Positions 17,503 to 26,520 are shown, counted from the stretch's first letter. The stretch: DNA of 64,000 nt from Candidatus Nitrosocosmicus agrestis (GCF_008389435.1 NZ_VUYS01000019.1:13352-77351), one strand, 5' to 3'. The notes: generated by a model not told the origin, from the sequence alone. Numbers and translations: made by a program.

Positions 17503-18300
17503 ATGAAAAAGATGTCAGAGTCTTTAGCGTGCAATGAAATTCTAGGTGGTTTAGAGGAATTAGGATTATCAAAATATGAGGCATCTGCTTATTATGGGCT
17601 ACTTGGTAAGGGTTTAATATCAGCAAATGATTTAGCTTATAGTTCAGGTTTACCCAGAACAAAGATTTATTCCATATTGAAAAAGCTGGAAAGAAAAAAA
17701 CTCGTAATTATCAGCAATCAAAAGCCCTTGATGTTTAGAGCACTTTCACCTGCTGATTCCTTCAGAAATCTCTTATTAAAACATGAAGAAAAAATAAGTG
17801 GGCTACGCAGGCTAATTGAAAGATTAAAGGTTATCAATGATAATGGACTCCGGAATAAAGGGATAGATGAAAAACACTACCTCCTATTGAATCAGTCTTT
17901 AACGGACAGTAAAATTGTGGAACTCATCAAGTCTTCAAAGCAATCTATCGAAATAGCTTTAAACTCCTGGGGAAATGTTTTGTTTTCAGCCATACAGGAC
18001 AATATTTTAAAAGCAGTAATAAGGGGTGTGAAAGTTGACCTGATAATTGATAAAAATTCGGACATTGACACCTCAATACTCCCCATTGCTATCAACCTAA
18101 GAAAAAATACCATTACTTCAAACATCTTTATATTTGATAAACACTTGATACTCCTAATGAATACTGACGGAACGAAATCAATTGTAATTGATTCGGTTGA
18201 TATCATAATGCCAGTACTTATACGTCAATTTGAAGATTTATGGAAATCAGAAAAATCGATAAAGATTAGTAGAAAAGAAATTGAATCAATGAACGCCTAA
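17503..18300 (+). CDS. TrmB-family transcriptional regulator
   Basis: 265 residues. An N-terminal winged helix (about 15-85) has GLSKYEASAYYGLLGKGLIS, SGLPRTKIYSILKKLE and KKLVIISNQKPLMFRALSP, the classic TrmB layout. A coiled linker (KHEEKISGLRRLIERLK) follows, then a C-terminal effector domain resembling the phospholipase-D-like fold of TrmB proteins (SSKQSIEIALNSWG; VKVDLIIDKNSD). TrmB regulators often sense sugars or redox state; ligand and targets here are unknown. ATG start, with a second ATG three codons on. Convergent with the NAD(P)HX dehydratase gene. Confidence 0.88.
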   Translation: MKKMSESLACNEILGGLEELGLSKYEASAYYGLLGKGLISANDLAYSSGLPRTKIYSILKKLERKKLVIISNQKPLMFRALSPADSFRNLLLKHEEKISGLRRLIERLKVINDNGLRNKGIDEKHYLLLNQSLTDSKIVELIKSSKQSIEIALNSWGNVLFSAIQDNILKAVIRGVKVDLIIDKNSDIDTSILPIAINLRKNTITSNIFIFDKHLILLMNTDGTKSIVIDSVDIIMPVLIRQFEDLWKSEKSIKISRKEIESMNA

Positions 18301-18309
18301 TCATTGTAT

Positions 18310-19173
18310 TCATTTCAATATGTCGAATTCTTTCATTACGAAGGGCAATTCGACCAACAGGTCAGATGATACCATATGAAGACCAGTTTTCGCGTAAACA
18401 TTTAATGCCGCGGTACCATTAAAGAAGAGTCCCATTATGCTTGCCACGATGGGATCATATTTGGTTAGGTAACCTGCTATAAGCCCTGAAAGGATGTCTC
18501 CTGTACCTCCAACTGTCATTGCAGGAGTGGTTCGTTGCATAACAAATACATTCTCTCCGTCTGAAACAATGTTCCAATATCCTTTTAATGTTACGGTGAT
18601 TCCAAATTCTTTCGCCGTGTCCGAAACTATTTCAATTTGATCATTTAATTTTTCAGGCATGGTTAATCCAAACATACGCTTAAACTCCCCAGCATGGGGA
18701 GTTACAACGACTTGTGAGTTAGTAATTTGGTTCAGGATTTCTGGGATAAGCGCCCCTGCATCAACAATGAGTTTAACATCTTGATTTAGTAAACCTTGGA
18801 TTAGAGACGACAATGCTTGAGGTTTTGCATTATTCAAACCCATACCTATCGCCGCCGATTGTATTTTTTTTGGAATCGATTTTAGCAACCTGTGTACTGC
18901 TCCTGCGGTCAATTTATCATCCGGAAATGGGATCAATATTAAGTCAGCCGAAAAATTTCTGGAAGGTATGATATTAATTTTAGGAACTGCGGTATAAACC
19001 AAATCGACACCGCTTCTCAGTGCTGCCATGGAAGCTAACAAAGGTGCCCCGTGATAGATTCTGCTACCTCCAACAATTAATGTAATTCCATTATCACCTT
19101 TCCTCGATGTCACTTCCCTAGGAAGGATAAATTTCTTGATCAAGTCAGAATCGACATTGGAATAGGATTTCAT
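18310..19173 (-). CDS. nnrD: ADP/ATP-dependent NAD(P)H-hydrate dehydratase
   Basis: Repairs hydrated NADH and NADPH. 287 residues of the ribokinase-like YjeF C-terminal type: RKGDNGITLIVGGSRIYHGAPLLA near residue 22, IVDAGALIP, VVTPHAGEFKRMFG near 157, and the nucleotide site TVGGTGDILSGLIAGYLTKYD near 221. The NnrE epimerase domain, often fused at the N-terminus, is absent, so this is a stand-alone dehydratase. ATG start. It fits with the other NAD genes in the window (nadK, nadX), though they are not linked. Confidence 0.9.
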   Translation of the reverse strand: MKSYSNVDSDLIKKFILPREVTSRKGDNGITLIVGGSRIYHGAPLLASMAALRSGVDLVYTAVPKINIIPSRNFSADLILIPFPDDKLTAGAVHRLLKSIPKKIQSAAIGMGLNNAKPQALSSLIQGLLNQDVKLIVDAGALIPEILNQITNSQVVVTPHAGEFKRMFGLTMPEKLNDQIEIVSDTAKEFGITVTLKGYWNIVSDGENVFVMQRTTPAMTVGGTGDILSGLIAGYLTKYDPIVASIMGLFFNGTAALNVYAKTGLHMVSSDLLVELPFVMKEFDILK

Positions 19174-19257
19174 TTTGGAATACTAATAAACCTTATAAGC
19201 ACACTAATTAGTTTTAGCATCAAACAAATAATATAGTCGAATTACCTACATGATTAT

Positions 19258-19461
19258 GTGAGAAGGGATAAAAAGCTTGATTTTTCAAGACTTCACCCCA
19301 ATACTGAGAAGTTTGTATCTGTTGTGCCGTTAGAAATCGATACGCATTACCAAATGTTTGGAAAGCATATGTGGGAGGTTGAGTATAATGAAAGGTGTCC
19401 CCGATGTGATAAGAGGATAGATGAGTATGGGTTTTGTGCCTGTAACGGGGTTGCAGAATAG
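19258..19461 (+). CDS. small zinc-binding protein, 67 aa
   Basis: GTG start. A basic N-terminus (RRDKKLDFSRLHPNTEKF) precedes a short C-terminal Cys cluster ERCPRCDKRIDEYGFCACNG that can bind one zinc (CxxC...CxC). It lies 106 bases before rpo12 on the same strand, heading a run of three small zinc proteins. Function unknown; the context suggests an RNA-polymerase- or translation-related accessory factor, by inference only. Confidence 0.6.
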   Translation: MRRDKKLDFSRLHPNTEKFVSVVPLEIDTHYQMFGKHMWEVEYNERCPRCDKRIDEYGFCACNGVAE

Positions 19462-19486
19462 TTTTTTACACGGATTAAATAAAATT

Positions 19487-19521
19487 AAATATATTTGGTA
19501 CAAATACGACCAAATATATTT
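19487..19521. repeat. perfect 13-bp inverted repeat upstream of rpo12
   Basis: AAATATATTTGGT at 19487-19499 is exactly mirrored by ACCAAATATATTT at 19509-19521 across a 9-base spacer. It sits just upstream of the presumed TATA element of rpo12. The geometry of two half-sites one to two helical turns apart suits a dimeric regulator. It lies 25 bases after the previous stop, so a transcript hairpin is an alternative. Confidence 0.85.
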
Positions 19522-19533
19522 TACATTTTCGAA

Positions 19534-19544
19534 AATAATTAAAT
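19534..19544 (+). promoter_or_regulatory. TATA-like element for rpo12
   Basis: AATAATTAAAT, centred about 28 bases before the ATG at 19568. The spacing predicts a leaderless or near-leaderless rpo12 message. The 13-bp inverted repeat lies directly upstream. Confidence 0.45.
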
Positions 19545-19567
19545 ACCATTGATGCAAAAATGTATTT

Positions 19568-19732
19568 ATGAGCAGCGAAGTGATGGGTGCAGTAACCTAT
19601 GAATGTATGTCTTGCGGTACTAATGTAACTGCAGAAGAATTGTCTTATCTTCCAGAAATAAAATGCATTTGCGGTTTCAGAGTGTTTAGAAAAGTGAGAC
19701 AGCCAATAATTAAGCAACTAAAAGCGATTTAG
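19568..19732 (+). CDS. rpo12: DNA-directed RNA polymerase subunit Rpo12 (RpoP)
   Basis: A 54-residue protein: VTYECMSCGTNVTAEELSYL, then PEIKCICGFRVFRKVRQP and the family-typical LKAI C-terminus. Rpo12 (the archaeal counterpart of Rpb12) is a one-zinc subunit that helps assemble the polymerase; it is normally 45-60 residues. The CxxC plus CxC(G) zinc ligands and the RK-VRQP tail match. ATG start. The next zinc protein starts on the base after its stop codon, so the two are translationally linked. Confidence 0.82.
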   Translation: MSSEVMGAVTYECMSCGTNVTAEELSYLPEIKCICGFRVFRKVRQPIIKQLKAI

Positions 19733-19903
19733 TTGAAAATAGTCTGTCCTGACTGTAAAAATGCCGCTTTTTTGGCCGATGATTTTTCCGTAGTGAAATG
19801 CGACAACTGCGGATTCGATAAGTCCTACGGCGAATATGTAAAGTACGTTGCCTACAAAGATAAGAGATTTTCAGATATATTGAGCGACTACAAAAAAGAT
19901 TGA
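19733..19903 (+). CDS. small zinc-ribbon protein, 56 aa
   Basis: TTG start directly abutting the Rpo12 stop. The sequence opens KIVCPDCKNAAFLADDFSVV and continues KCDNCGFDKSYGEYVKY: a CxxC...CxxC zinc ribbon of about 30 residues followed by a helical, charged tail. It resembles the zinc ribbons found near transcription and translation genes in archaea. The abutting arrangement suggests equal expression with Rpo12. Exact function unknown. Confidence 0.7.
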   Translation: MKIVCPDCKNAAFLADDFSVVKCDNCGFDKSYGEYVKYVAYKDKRFSDILSDYKKD

Positions 19904-20003
19904 TCATTTTCCTTAAAGAACAAAGCATTAATACTGTAATTACCTTAAAGCAAAAATAAACAATAAAATAAAAAATAGTAACCAAAATGGGCAGAAGAAG
20001 TAT

Positions 20004-21176
20004 TTGTGGGCTAAAAATCAAATGCCCATTTTACGCAAACTAGTACAGAAATACTCTCAAAACAATACTCTAAAGGGTTTAGACATAGGAGTATGTCTTC
20101 ACATAACCAAAGAAACATCTGTTTTAATAATGGGATTAAAGGAAACTGGTGCTAACGTATCTCTATGCTCTGCTAATCCTTTATCAACCAAAACTGAAGT
20201 TAGAGATTTTTTAAAGGAATCTGGTATTCGTATTTTTACAGATAAAAACTACAATTTAGATTCTTTTTATTCGAATATGGATAAGGTTCTCGACACAAAA
20301 CCTCAAATAATTATTGATGATGGTGGTGAATTACACAAAAAGGCAATAAGGAGAAAGGACCCGATTCGAGGTGGTACAGAGGAGACAACATCTGGGGTAA
20401 ATAGATTAAGAGCATTAAGCGACATCCCTTATCCCGTGATTGCCGTAAACCAATCCATTACGAAGCATTTATTTGACAACACTTTTGGAACTGGTCAAAG
20501 CATTATGGAATCTATAATCAAAACAACAAGTGTGTTGATTGCAAGTAAACGAATTGTAGTATGTGGTTATGGTTGGGTGGGAAAAGGTGTTTCAAAATAT
20601 GCTCGAGGTATGGGAGCGAAAGTTAGTGTTACTGAAACAAACCCTCTCAAGGCAATTGAAGCATATTTGGATGGCTTTGAGGTTGCTAGACTAGATAAAT
20701 TATTATCGCATAATGATATTTTCATTACATGTACTGGTCAAATAAACGTAATAGGAAGACAACACTTTGATTACCTAAAAGATGGTGCAATTTTATGCAA
20801 TGCCGGTCACTTTGATGTGGAAATTGATGTTAAAGCACTAGATGCTATTGATCCAGACGCTTTCGAGCCTGTACAGAACGTAACGTGCTACAAAATCAGA
20901 GATGGCCTGAATAAGAAAAAAGTATTTTTGCTTGCTCGGGGTAGAGTAGTAAATTTGATAGGTTCAGAGGGCAACTCCCCCCAAGTAATGGATCTCTCAT
21001 TTACTAATCAGTTTCTTTCCATAATCTATTTGTTTAAATATATGGAGAAGCTACCTAAGAAGGTATCACCACCACCTAATAAAATTCAGAATCAGATATC
21101 AAAACTTGCGTTACAAGCGTTTGGTTTGGATATTGATAATCTTACATTGCAGCAAAAAGAATATTTTAAGAGTTAG
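20004..21176 (+). CDS. ahcY: S-adenosylhomocysteine hydrolase
   Basis: Splits SAH to adenosine and homocysteine, relieving product inhibition of methyltransferases. Seen: GLDIGVCLHITKETSVLI near residue 24, IIDDGGELH, GGTEETTSGVNRLRAL (substrate loop), the Rossmann motif VVCGYGWVGKG near 180, and NAGHFDVEID near 265. From the only canonical start (TTG) the protein is 390 residues, shorter than usual, and begins at the WAK...MP motif normally preceded by about 20-30 residues. The in-frame DNA upstream stays open to 19932 and reads IKNSNQNGQKKYLWAKNQMP, which resembles the missing N-terminus. The true start may be an ATA at 19956 or 19968. NAD-binding residues are intact. Confidence 0.92.
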   Translation: MWAKNQMPILRKLVQKYSQNNTLKGLDIGVCLHITKETSVLIMGLKETGANVSLCSANPLSTKTEVRDFLKESGIRIFTDKNYNLDSFYSNMDKVLDTKPQIIIDDGGELHKKAIRRKDPIRGGTEETTSGVNRLRALSDIPYPVIAVNQSITKHLFDNTFGTGQSIMESIIKTTSVLIASKRIVVCGYGWVGKGVSKYARGMGAKVSVTETNPLKAIEAYLDGFEVARLDKLLSHNDIFITCTGQINVIGRQHFDYLKDGAILCNAGHFDVEIDVKALDAIDPDAFEPVQNVTCYKIRDGLNKKKVFLLARGRVVNLIGSEGNSPQVMDLSFTNQFLSIIYLFKYMEKLPKKVSPPPNKIQNQISKLALQAFGLDIDNLTLQQKEYFKS

Positions 21177-21248
21177 ATTTGAAAATGTTAAAATATTCTT
21201 TGATATCTTTCACAAATACAATAAAACACAAGATTTAACAAATTAAGT

Positions 21249-21740
21249 TTATCTTGTCCTTTTCAAAATTACTTTATTGCCACAAATATTGCAATAAGGC
21301 TCGTGTGTATCAGTGAAGGATTTGCATATACTGCAGTAGTGTTTTAGAGATTTAATTTTGAATTTATCCTTCCCCGGGATTATTACTTGCAGGTTAAGTT
21401 TTTTGGCCAAGTTAGCCAAAGTATAATCAGTAGATATAATTGGATATTTAACTTCCTTTCCCAACGCTATTAAAGACAAATCAGCATCAGACAATTTTGA
21501 CACTTCAAATCTGTTATTTGATTTTTTCAAGTCGTTAAATGATTCTCTAGAAGGATTTAAAATAGATACTCTCCCTGCAGAAATTAATGTTTCTAGTCCA
21601 TTAATATCCTTCAAAATGTGTTCTATTTCATCATAAATGTGACTTGTAATCATAAATGAAACATCAGAAGAACTCTGAAAAGGAATCCCCATATAAAAAA
21701 CGTTGGAATCAGCTATATAGGTTTTAGATATTGTATCCAA
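21249..21740 (-). CDS. nob1: Nob1-like rRNA endonuclease (PIN domain plus zinc ribbon)
   Basis: 163 residues. The PIN domain starts YIADSNVFYMG with the first acidic residue at Asp11, continues SKLSDADLSLIALGKE and ISTDYTLANLAKKL with further acidic residues, and is followed by a C-terminal zinc ribbon HYCSICKSFTDTHEPYCNICGNKV. That order is diagnostic for archaeal Nob1, which cleaves the 3' end of 16S rRNA during small-subunit maturation. TTG start, overlapping the end of nadK by 17 bases, so the two are coupled. Confidence 0.85.
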   Translation of the reverse strand: MDTISKTYIADSNVFYMGIPFQSSSDVSFMITSHIYDEIEHILKDINGLETLISAGRVSILNPSRESFNDLKKSNNRFEVSKLSDADLSLIALGKEVKYPIISTDYTLANLAKKLNLQVIIPGKDKFKIKSLKHYCSICKSFTDTHEPYCNICGNKVILKRTR

Positions 21741-22533
21741 GTTTGTTCAGCTGTCTAGTATTATTTTTTTTAAATCTTAAGAAGACTGCATCGTAAGCGT
21801 ACTTTACTATTTTGATTTCAGTATTTTTAGGAATCTCTTGAGTTATCTGGCCATCCATAACAAGTTGGGTATCATGACTAGCGCTGATCGTTATGCGCTC
21901 CATTGGCAGTACAAAAGGAGGCATTCTGTTCACAGATGCAATTGGTGTAAGTAGCAAGCATTCTAGATTTTCCTGTATAACAGGACCATTGTTTGAGAGC
22001 GAGTGGCCAGTCGATCCTGTAGGGGTCGAAACTATAATTCCATCCATTTTCTGACCAAAGGAATCACCATTAACACATATGTGGAACATAGGTGTCTTAT
22101 TTAGTTCCGATCTCATTAACACAAAATCATTTATAACCGGAACAGAAATCCTATTATTGTAATGAGCTATAATCCGTATCCTTCTATCAGTAAAGTATTT
22201 TCCATTAATTAAGGGATCTAGTATTGATTCTACAAAATTTTTTGAGACTTCTGACAAAATGCCTCTCGTCCCGCCAGCATTGATACACAACACTGGAACG
22301 TTATGTGGCAACAACCTGAACGCCTTTATAGTAGTCCCATCACCTCCAACTGCTATGGCCAAATCCAATTTTTCATCCACATCTGATCCCGGAAAATCTA
22401 ACTTATCCTTCCTGAATTCAATAACCTCAATACCTTGCCCTTTTATCTTTTCCTTCAATAAAGAGGTAACTGTTTTTGCTTCCTCATTATTTCTTTTAGT
22501 AAAAATGGCAACGCATCGAATTTTATGATTCAA
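21724..22533 (-). CDS. nadK: NAD kinase
   Basis: Phosphorylates NAD to NADP. 269 residues. Key motifs: LAIAVGGDGTTIKAFRLL (the GGDGT nucleotide loop near residue 60), CINAGGTRGILSEV, NDFVLMRSELNKTPMF, and STPTGSTGHSLSNNGPVI (about 170-187). TTG start in front of NHKIRCVAIFTKRNNEEA, a proper beta-1 strand. First gene of a two-gene unit with nob1, a metabolic/rRNA-processing pairing without an obvious functional link. Confidence 0.93.
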   Translation of the reverse strand: MNHKIRCVAIFTKRNNEEAKTVTSLLKEKIKGQGIEVIEFRKDKLDFPGSDVDEKLDLAIAVGGDGTTIKAFRLLPHNVPVLCINAGGTRGILSEVSKNFVESILDPLINGKYFTDRRIRIIAHYNNRISVPVINDFVLMRSELNKTPMFHICVNGDSFGQKMDGIIVSTPTGSTGHSLSNNGPVIQENLECLLLTPIASVNRMPPFVLPMERITISASHDTQLVMDGQITQEIPKNTEIKIVKYAYDAVFLRFKKNNTRQLNKLGYNI

Positions 22534-23128
22534 ACACTTTATGATTATACAATGGGGTATATTTTTTTACTTATATTCATTATTGTAAATTATGAATATT
22601 CACGGACCTGATGGGCCTAATTATCACATTCTCGGCAGTCGCATTTTATCGGGCGACTAATTTTATTTGTTCCCTCTATAGACCCTTTTTGTAGTGAATT
22701 CTTGCCATTAACCTCACATATGGTTCACAGAGACGCATTAGCTTATAATATAGCACTAATATAGAATTAAGTTTGTTCCAAATTACTAGTGATTTTCAAA
22801 CCATATATCAAAATTTGACCTTTCAAGTTAATCAGCATTCTTTCCTTTACTGACATGTATGGTAATCTCTTCGCAGAAATTGACAACTTTGGATTTGGTA
22901 CGAATCAATGGATGAAAATGCAAACCAATTAGTCCTTAGATATTGACATAAATAGCCAGAAAAAGATCTTTTAGAAAAATTATGAGGCTAACTACTCAAG
23001 ATAGGCCTTGCCTCGCCTACCTCGACACGCTCTTATAATCGACTTTACCATTTTTTAGATAAAAAACATCAAGAGATTTTAAATTACATTTATATTAGAA
23101 AAATAGGGCCTTTAAAAATTAGCAAAAG
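22534..23128. other. intergenic region with a 6-bp GC-rich hairpin
   Basis: About 595 bases between nadK and tRNA-Ile with no convincing gene. AGTCGC/GCGACT with a 10-base loop at 22637-22658, followed by a T-rich run, could be a terminator-like hairpin on the plus strand. A short G+C-richer patch near 23003-23032 has no assignable function. A TATA-like TTATATTA at 23090-23097 probably serves tRNA-Ile. Confidence 0.45.
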
Positions 23129-23202
23129 GGGCCGATAGCTCAGCTTGGTGGAGCGTTCGACTGATAATCGAAAGGCCGAGGGTTCAAATCCCTTTCGGCC
23201 CA
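23129..23202 (+). tRNA. tRNA-Ile (GAT)
   Basis: Cloverleaf with acceptor GGGCCGA/TCGGCCC, D-arm region AGCTCAGCTTGGTGGAGCG, anticodon loop CTGATAA (anticodon GAT, Ile), T arm GAGGG-TTCAAAT-CCCTT, discriminator A. No intron; CCA not encoded. 74 nt. Isolated, with its own TATA-like element about 35 bases upstream. Confidence 0.95.
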
Positions 23203-24106
23203 TATGGAAATACATATTTGATAAGGACAGACATTATACTCGTCGGCTGCTAAAGGTTTAGTTTGTGATCCCAACGATAATTAATACGACTTTGATCTCA
23301 TATCTAAAAGGAAGCAACTAAAGCATGTTTGATTTAAACGTTCAATTGATAACTAGATAATGATTTGCCAGATTTATTTCAGAAATTGAGTCAAATTTTA
23401 TTCTGATTTTTGAATAAGATTTATGCCAACTTAATTTTATTTACTGTGGTCCGATGTTGGATACATTTGGACATTAATTGACAGTATAAAATTTGAATAA
23501 ATTCTTATGTTCATTTTTCTGACTTCTGGATTATATGTGCATGAATTTCGCAATTGGCTAGTGGAACGATGAATAAAACTGAAGGAGATAACAAAGTCAA
23601 ATTCACATTTATCTGATAGAAATATAACTAAAGATAAAAAGCAGTACATTCAAGTTTCCAATCGGAAATTTTTCCGTTTTACTTATTTTGTTCAGATACA
23701 GAATTTATGTCAGATGCTATTTTGAAGCTAGGGTATGTAGATCGAGTGATACGATATACTTTGAAAAGTTTTATTATGCCAAAGATATAATTTATCCAAT
23801 TCATCTTTACATAACTTGACTTAGACTAATCCATCAAACCCAATTCAATCGACAAAGTTAGGAAAAAAAGGTTTGAAATAATTAAGCATAATATTAGGTA
23901 TCACAAGAAAATACAAAAACGGTAAGTGTAGTCAATATAAAGCATTCACAGGTTATTTGAAACCAAAAAAGTATTTTGCAGGATCATTTTTTTCCGAAAT
24001 GCTCACCTTACTATCAAGATTATCAGATCTAAGATTACATAGCAATCTATTTAATATTACTTGTATTATTTGGAATTGAACGATCACGAAGATAGCAACT
24101 AATATT
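23203..24106. other. gene-free A+T-rich interval
   Basis: About 900 bases between tRNA-Ile and the sensor kinase. I found no frame with coding character on either strand and no long repeat. The last 60 bases probably hold the kinase promoter (TATTTAATATTA near 24050-24061). Confidence 0.5.
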
Positions 24107-26023
24107 TTGATCTTAATTATCCCATTAATCGTTGGTTCTATAATTATGACATCAATACTTTCTCTCCAAAACATGTCAGGATTCAGAGCAAAATATCTTG
24201 AAATCTTTGAAAATTCAGGGAATCAATTGGTAGACAGGATCTTAGGTGAGATCAATAAAATGAAGTTTGATGTAATTTATCTTGCAGAACAACCAATACT
24301 TACTCAACCAAATGGATTGGCCAAGGAGCAGCTTGATTTGTTAAATAACTTTATTAAATTGGGGGAATCAAAATACGCTTCTGTAGCAATTTACAATTTA
24401 AGTGGATACAAGATCTTAGATACCACAGGAGAAGATCCCAACAAGAGTATTTCAAATACAAACATTTCAACCAGTTCAATCCCAAATAGGGTTTTTTTTA
24501 ATAGTACAATTGATAGAATATCAAATTACCAGAATGGATTTCATTTTACAGCACCGCTGTACAACAACCAAGATTTATTAACAGGATTAGTTGATGTGAG
24601 AGTATCAGATACTTTTATTTATAATATTGTCAATAACACGTTATTTTCCTTGAATAAAGAAGGAAACATTTACAAGTTTTCAATCGACTTGATCCATGAC
24701 AACGGTGCTTTAATATTTTCTACCAGATCAAATATTTTTGAAAGCCATGATTCGGGTATTTTGATGAATAATTTCAGTTTATCCGATAAGTCTAGCTTCG
24801 ATGGTAACTTTAGTAGAGGCAAATCTACACTGATATCCATTCCAATTCCAATAACATTAGCCAATCTCCAAACAAATGGAAACTGGACTATGTTACTAAA
24901 TAGCCAAAATATATCTTCAATGGAAGAATTTAATAAAACAGTAGGCGATTTTTTGATCGCTTCCTCAGTTATATTAGTTAGCGCGATATTAGTAACAGTG
25001 ATACTAGTAAATAAGATTACATTACCCATTACCCAGTTAAAGAATGTCGCGTTAGAATTAAGTAGAAATAAATTTGAAAAGGAAATCATGGTTGAAGGAT
25101 CAAGTGAAGTAAAGGATTTGTCGATTAGTCTAGAAGTAATGCGCAGAAATGTTGAAAACTCCAAAAAGAACCTAATACGTAAGGTCAAAGAACGTACCAG
25201 GGACCTTGAGAAAGCCAATGAACATTTGATAGCCAAAGAATCTGAAGTCAACATGATAAACGAGGAGCTACTAAAATCAAACAAAGCCAAAGAAGAGTTC
25301 CTCTCCATGGTTAGTCACGAGCTTAAAACCCCTATTACACCAATGAAATTATATATCGAAATGATGCTTAAAGGCAACAGAGCTGATGAGCTAAATGTAT
25401 TTCAGAAAAAAGCTCTAGGCATAGTTCACAAAAATATTCTAAAATTAGAGACAATAATTAACGATATATTTACAGTATATCGAATGGAATTAGACACTTT
25501 TAAAATTAGCAAGAAAATTACAAATGTTACCGAATTGATCGATTCTAATATGTCAGCTCTTTCTCCATTGATGCGAGATAAGAACATACAATTCAATTCT
25601 TCAGTGAGGACAAACAAGAAAGTATTATGTGATCCAGTGAGAATCAGTCAAGTATTCTTCAATTTAGTAAATAATGCTGTTGACCATGTCCCACAGGAAG
25701 GAGGAAGAATTGTCATCAAGGCTGAAGACGAAAATCAAGGTCAAACAAATATCCAAGCAACACTTGGGACAGACAACATAAACGAGAACGGCAAAGTGAT
25801 ATTCACTGTAGAGGACAATGGCATAGGAATCGCGGAGAGTAATATGGATTCACTTTTTAAAAAATTTTATCAAATAGATACTGGCCTCAGTAGGAAATAC
25901 GGAGGGACTGGATTAGGTCTAGCGATATGCAAAGGTATTATAGAATCACATGGAGGAACAATTTGGATTGATCCATTTTACAAGAACGGAGCCTCATTCA
26001 AATTTACCCTTATTTCTGCATAG
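24107..26023 (+). CDS. membrane-bound sensor histidine kinase
   Basis: 638 residues. TM1 is at the very N-terminus (about 2-20), an extracellular Cache-like sensor domain occupies about 25-280, and TM2 lies at 283-302. A HAMP linker (KITLPITQLKNVALELSR) is followed by a coiled coil (about 345-395), HisKA with MVSHELKTPITPM (phospho-His404), and the HATPase: NLVNNAVDHVP (N box), VEDNGIGIAES (G1), GGTGLGLAI (G2). The ligand is unknown. Only TTG is available as a canonical start, but the frame is open nine codons further up and the likely TATA element would start transcription near 24080. The cognate response regulator directly downstream is decayed. Confidence 0.92.
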   Translation: MILIIPLIVGSIIMTSILSLQNMSGFRAKYLEIFENSGNQLVDRILGEINKMKFDVIYLAEQPILTQPNGLAKEQLDLLNNFIKLGESKYASVAIYNLSGYKILDTTGEDPNKSISNTNISTSSIPNRVFFNSTIDRISNYQNGFHFTAPLYNNQDLLTGLVDVRVSDTFIYNIVNNTLFSLNKEGNIYKFSIDLIHDNGALIFSTRSNIFESHDSGILMNNFSLSDKSSFDGNFSRGKSTLISIPIPITLANLQTNGNWTMLLNSQNISSMEEFNKTVGDFLIASSVILVSAILVTVILVNKITLPITQLKNVALELSRNKFEKEIMVEGSSEVKDLSISLEVMRRNVENSKKNLIRKVKERTRDLEKANEHLIAKESEVNMINEELLKSNKAKEEFLSMVSHELKTPITPMKLYIEMMLKGNRADELNVFQKKALGIVHKNILKLETIINDIFTVYRMELDTFKISKKITNVTELIDSNMSALSPLMRDKNIQFNSSVRTNKKVLCDPVRISQVFFNLVNNAVDHVPQEGGRIVIKAEDENQGQTNIQATLGTDNINENGKVIFTVEDNGIGIAESNMDSLFKKFYQIDTGLSRKYGGTGLGLAICKGIIESHGGTIWIDPFYKNGASFKFTLISA

Positions 26024-26069
26024 TGTGAAAGTTTTACTACAAACCGCATAGAATCATCCATTTCTTCAA

Positions 26070-26520
26070 GTGAAGGTATTGATTGAAGATGACAATGAGA
26101 GTATAACCTATGCAGTTAAAGATTTTTGAGACAAGTTATATTAATTATAAGAGATCATCAATAATGGTAAATCAGGGTTGAAGGAATACAGAAATTATTT
26201 TATGATCTAATCTTTTAGATATAGATATTCCAAATTTTACGGATTTAGAGATGTTAAATTGGTTAAAAAATGGAGTGGATGAAAAACAAAAATACTACAT
26301 TTTTGCAGCATCTGCTTTCAATTTTAATTTAGTATCTGAATTGCTGCAAATTGGAGTAAGTGATGTTTTAACCAAACTGGTTTCTTTAGATAAACTAGAT
26401 AAAATTAAAAGGAAATACCTGAATGTTCAAAATGAATTTTCATTTCATTTTAAGCAGATCAATTTGAAAACTATACTAGTTATGTATACATACCCTAAAA
26501 CAATTATTTGGCAGGGTTAA
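26070..26520 (+). pseudogene. decayed response-regulator receiver gene
   Basis: Directly behind the sensor kinase. A GTG opens KVLIEDDNESITYAVKDF, the normal start of a receiver domain, then hits TGA. The following stretch continues in other frames: VEGIQKLFYDLIF in one, then LDIDIPNFTDLEMLNWLKNG (phospho-Asp region) and FAASAFNFNLVSELLQIGVS with LTKLVSLDKLDKIKRKYL (a decayed K-P loop) in another. At least two frame changes and several stops separate the pieces, so no full receiver can be made. The 3' part stays open as an 89-codon frame from 26251, which should not be annotated as a gene without support. Confidence 0.8.

Noticed and set aside
23437-23649. 70-codon minus-strand frame in the gap before the sensor kinase
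   Set aside because: Phe/Ser/Ile-rich chance frame in A+T-rich DNA, with no motif and no sensible neighbours.
26251-26520. 89-codon plus-strand frame read as a gene
   Set aside because: It is the 3' piece of the decayed receiver domain behind the sensor kinase; it lacks the first strand and acidic pair.
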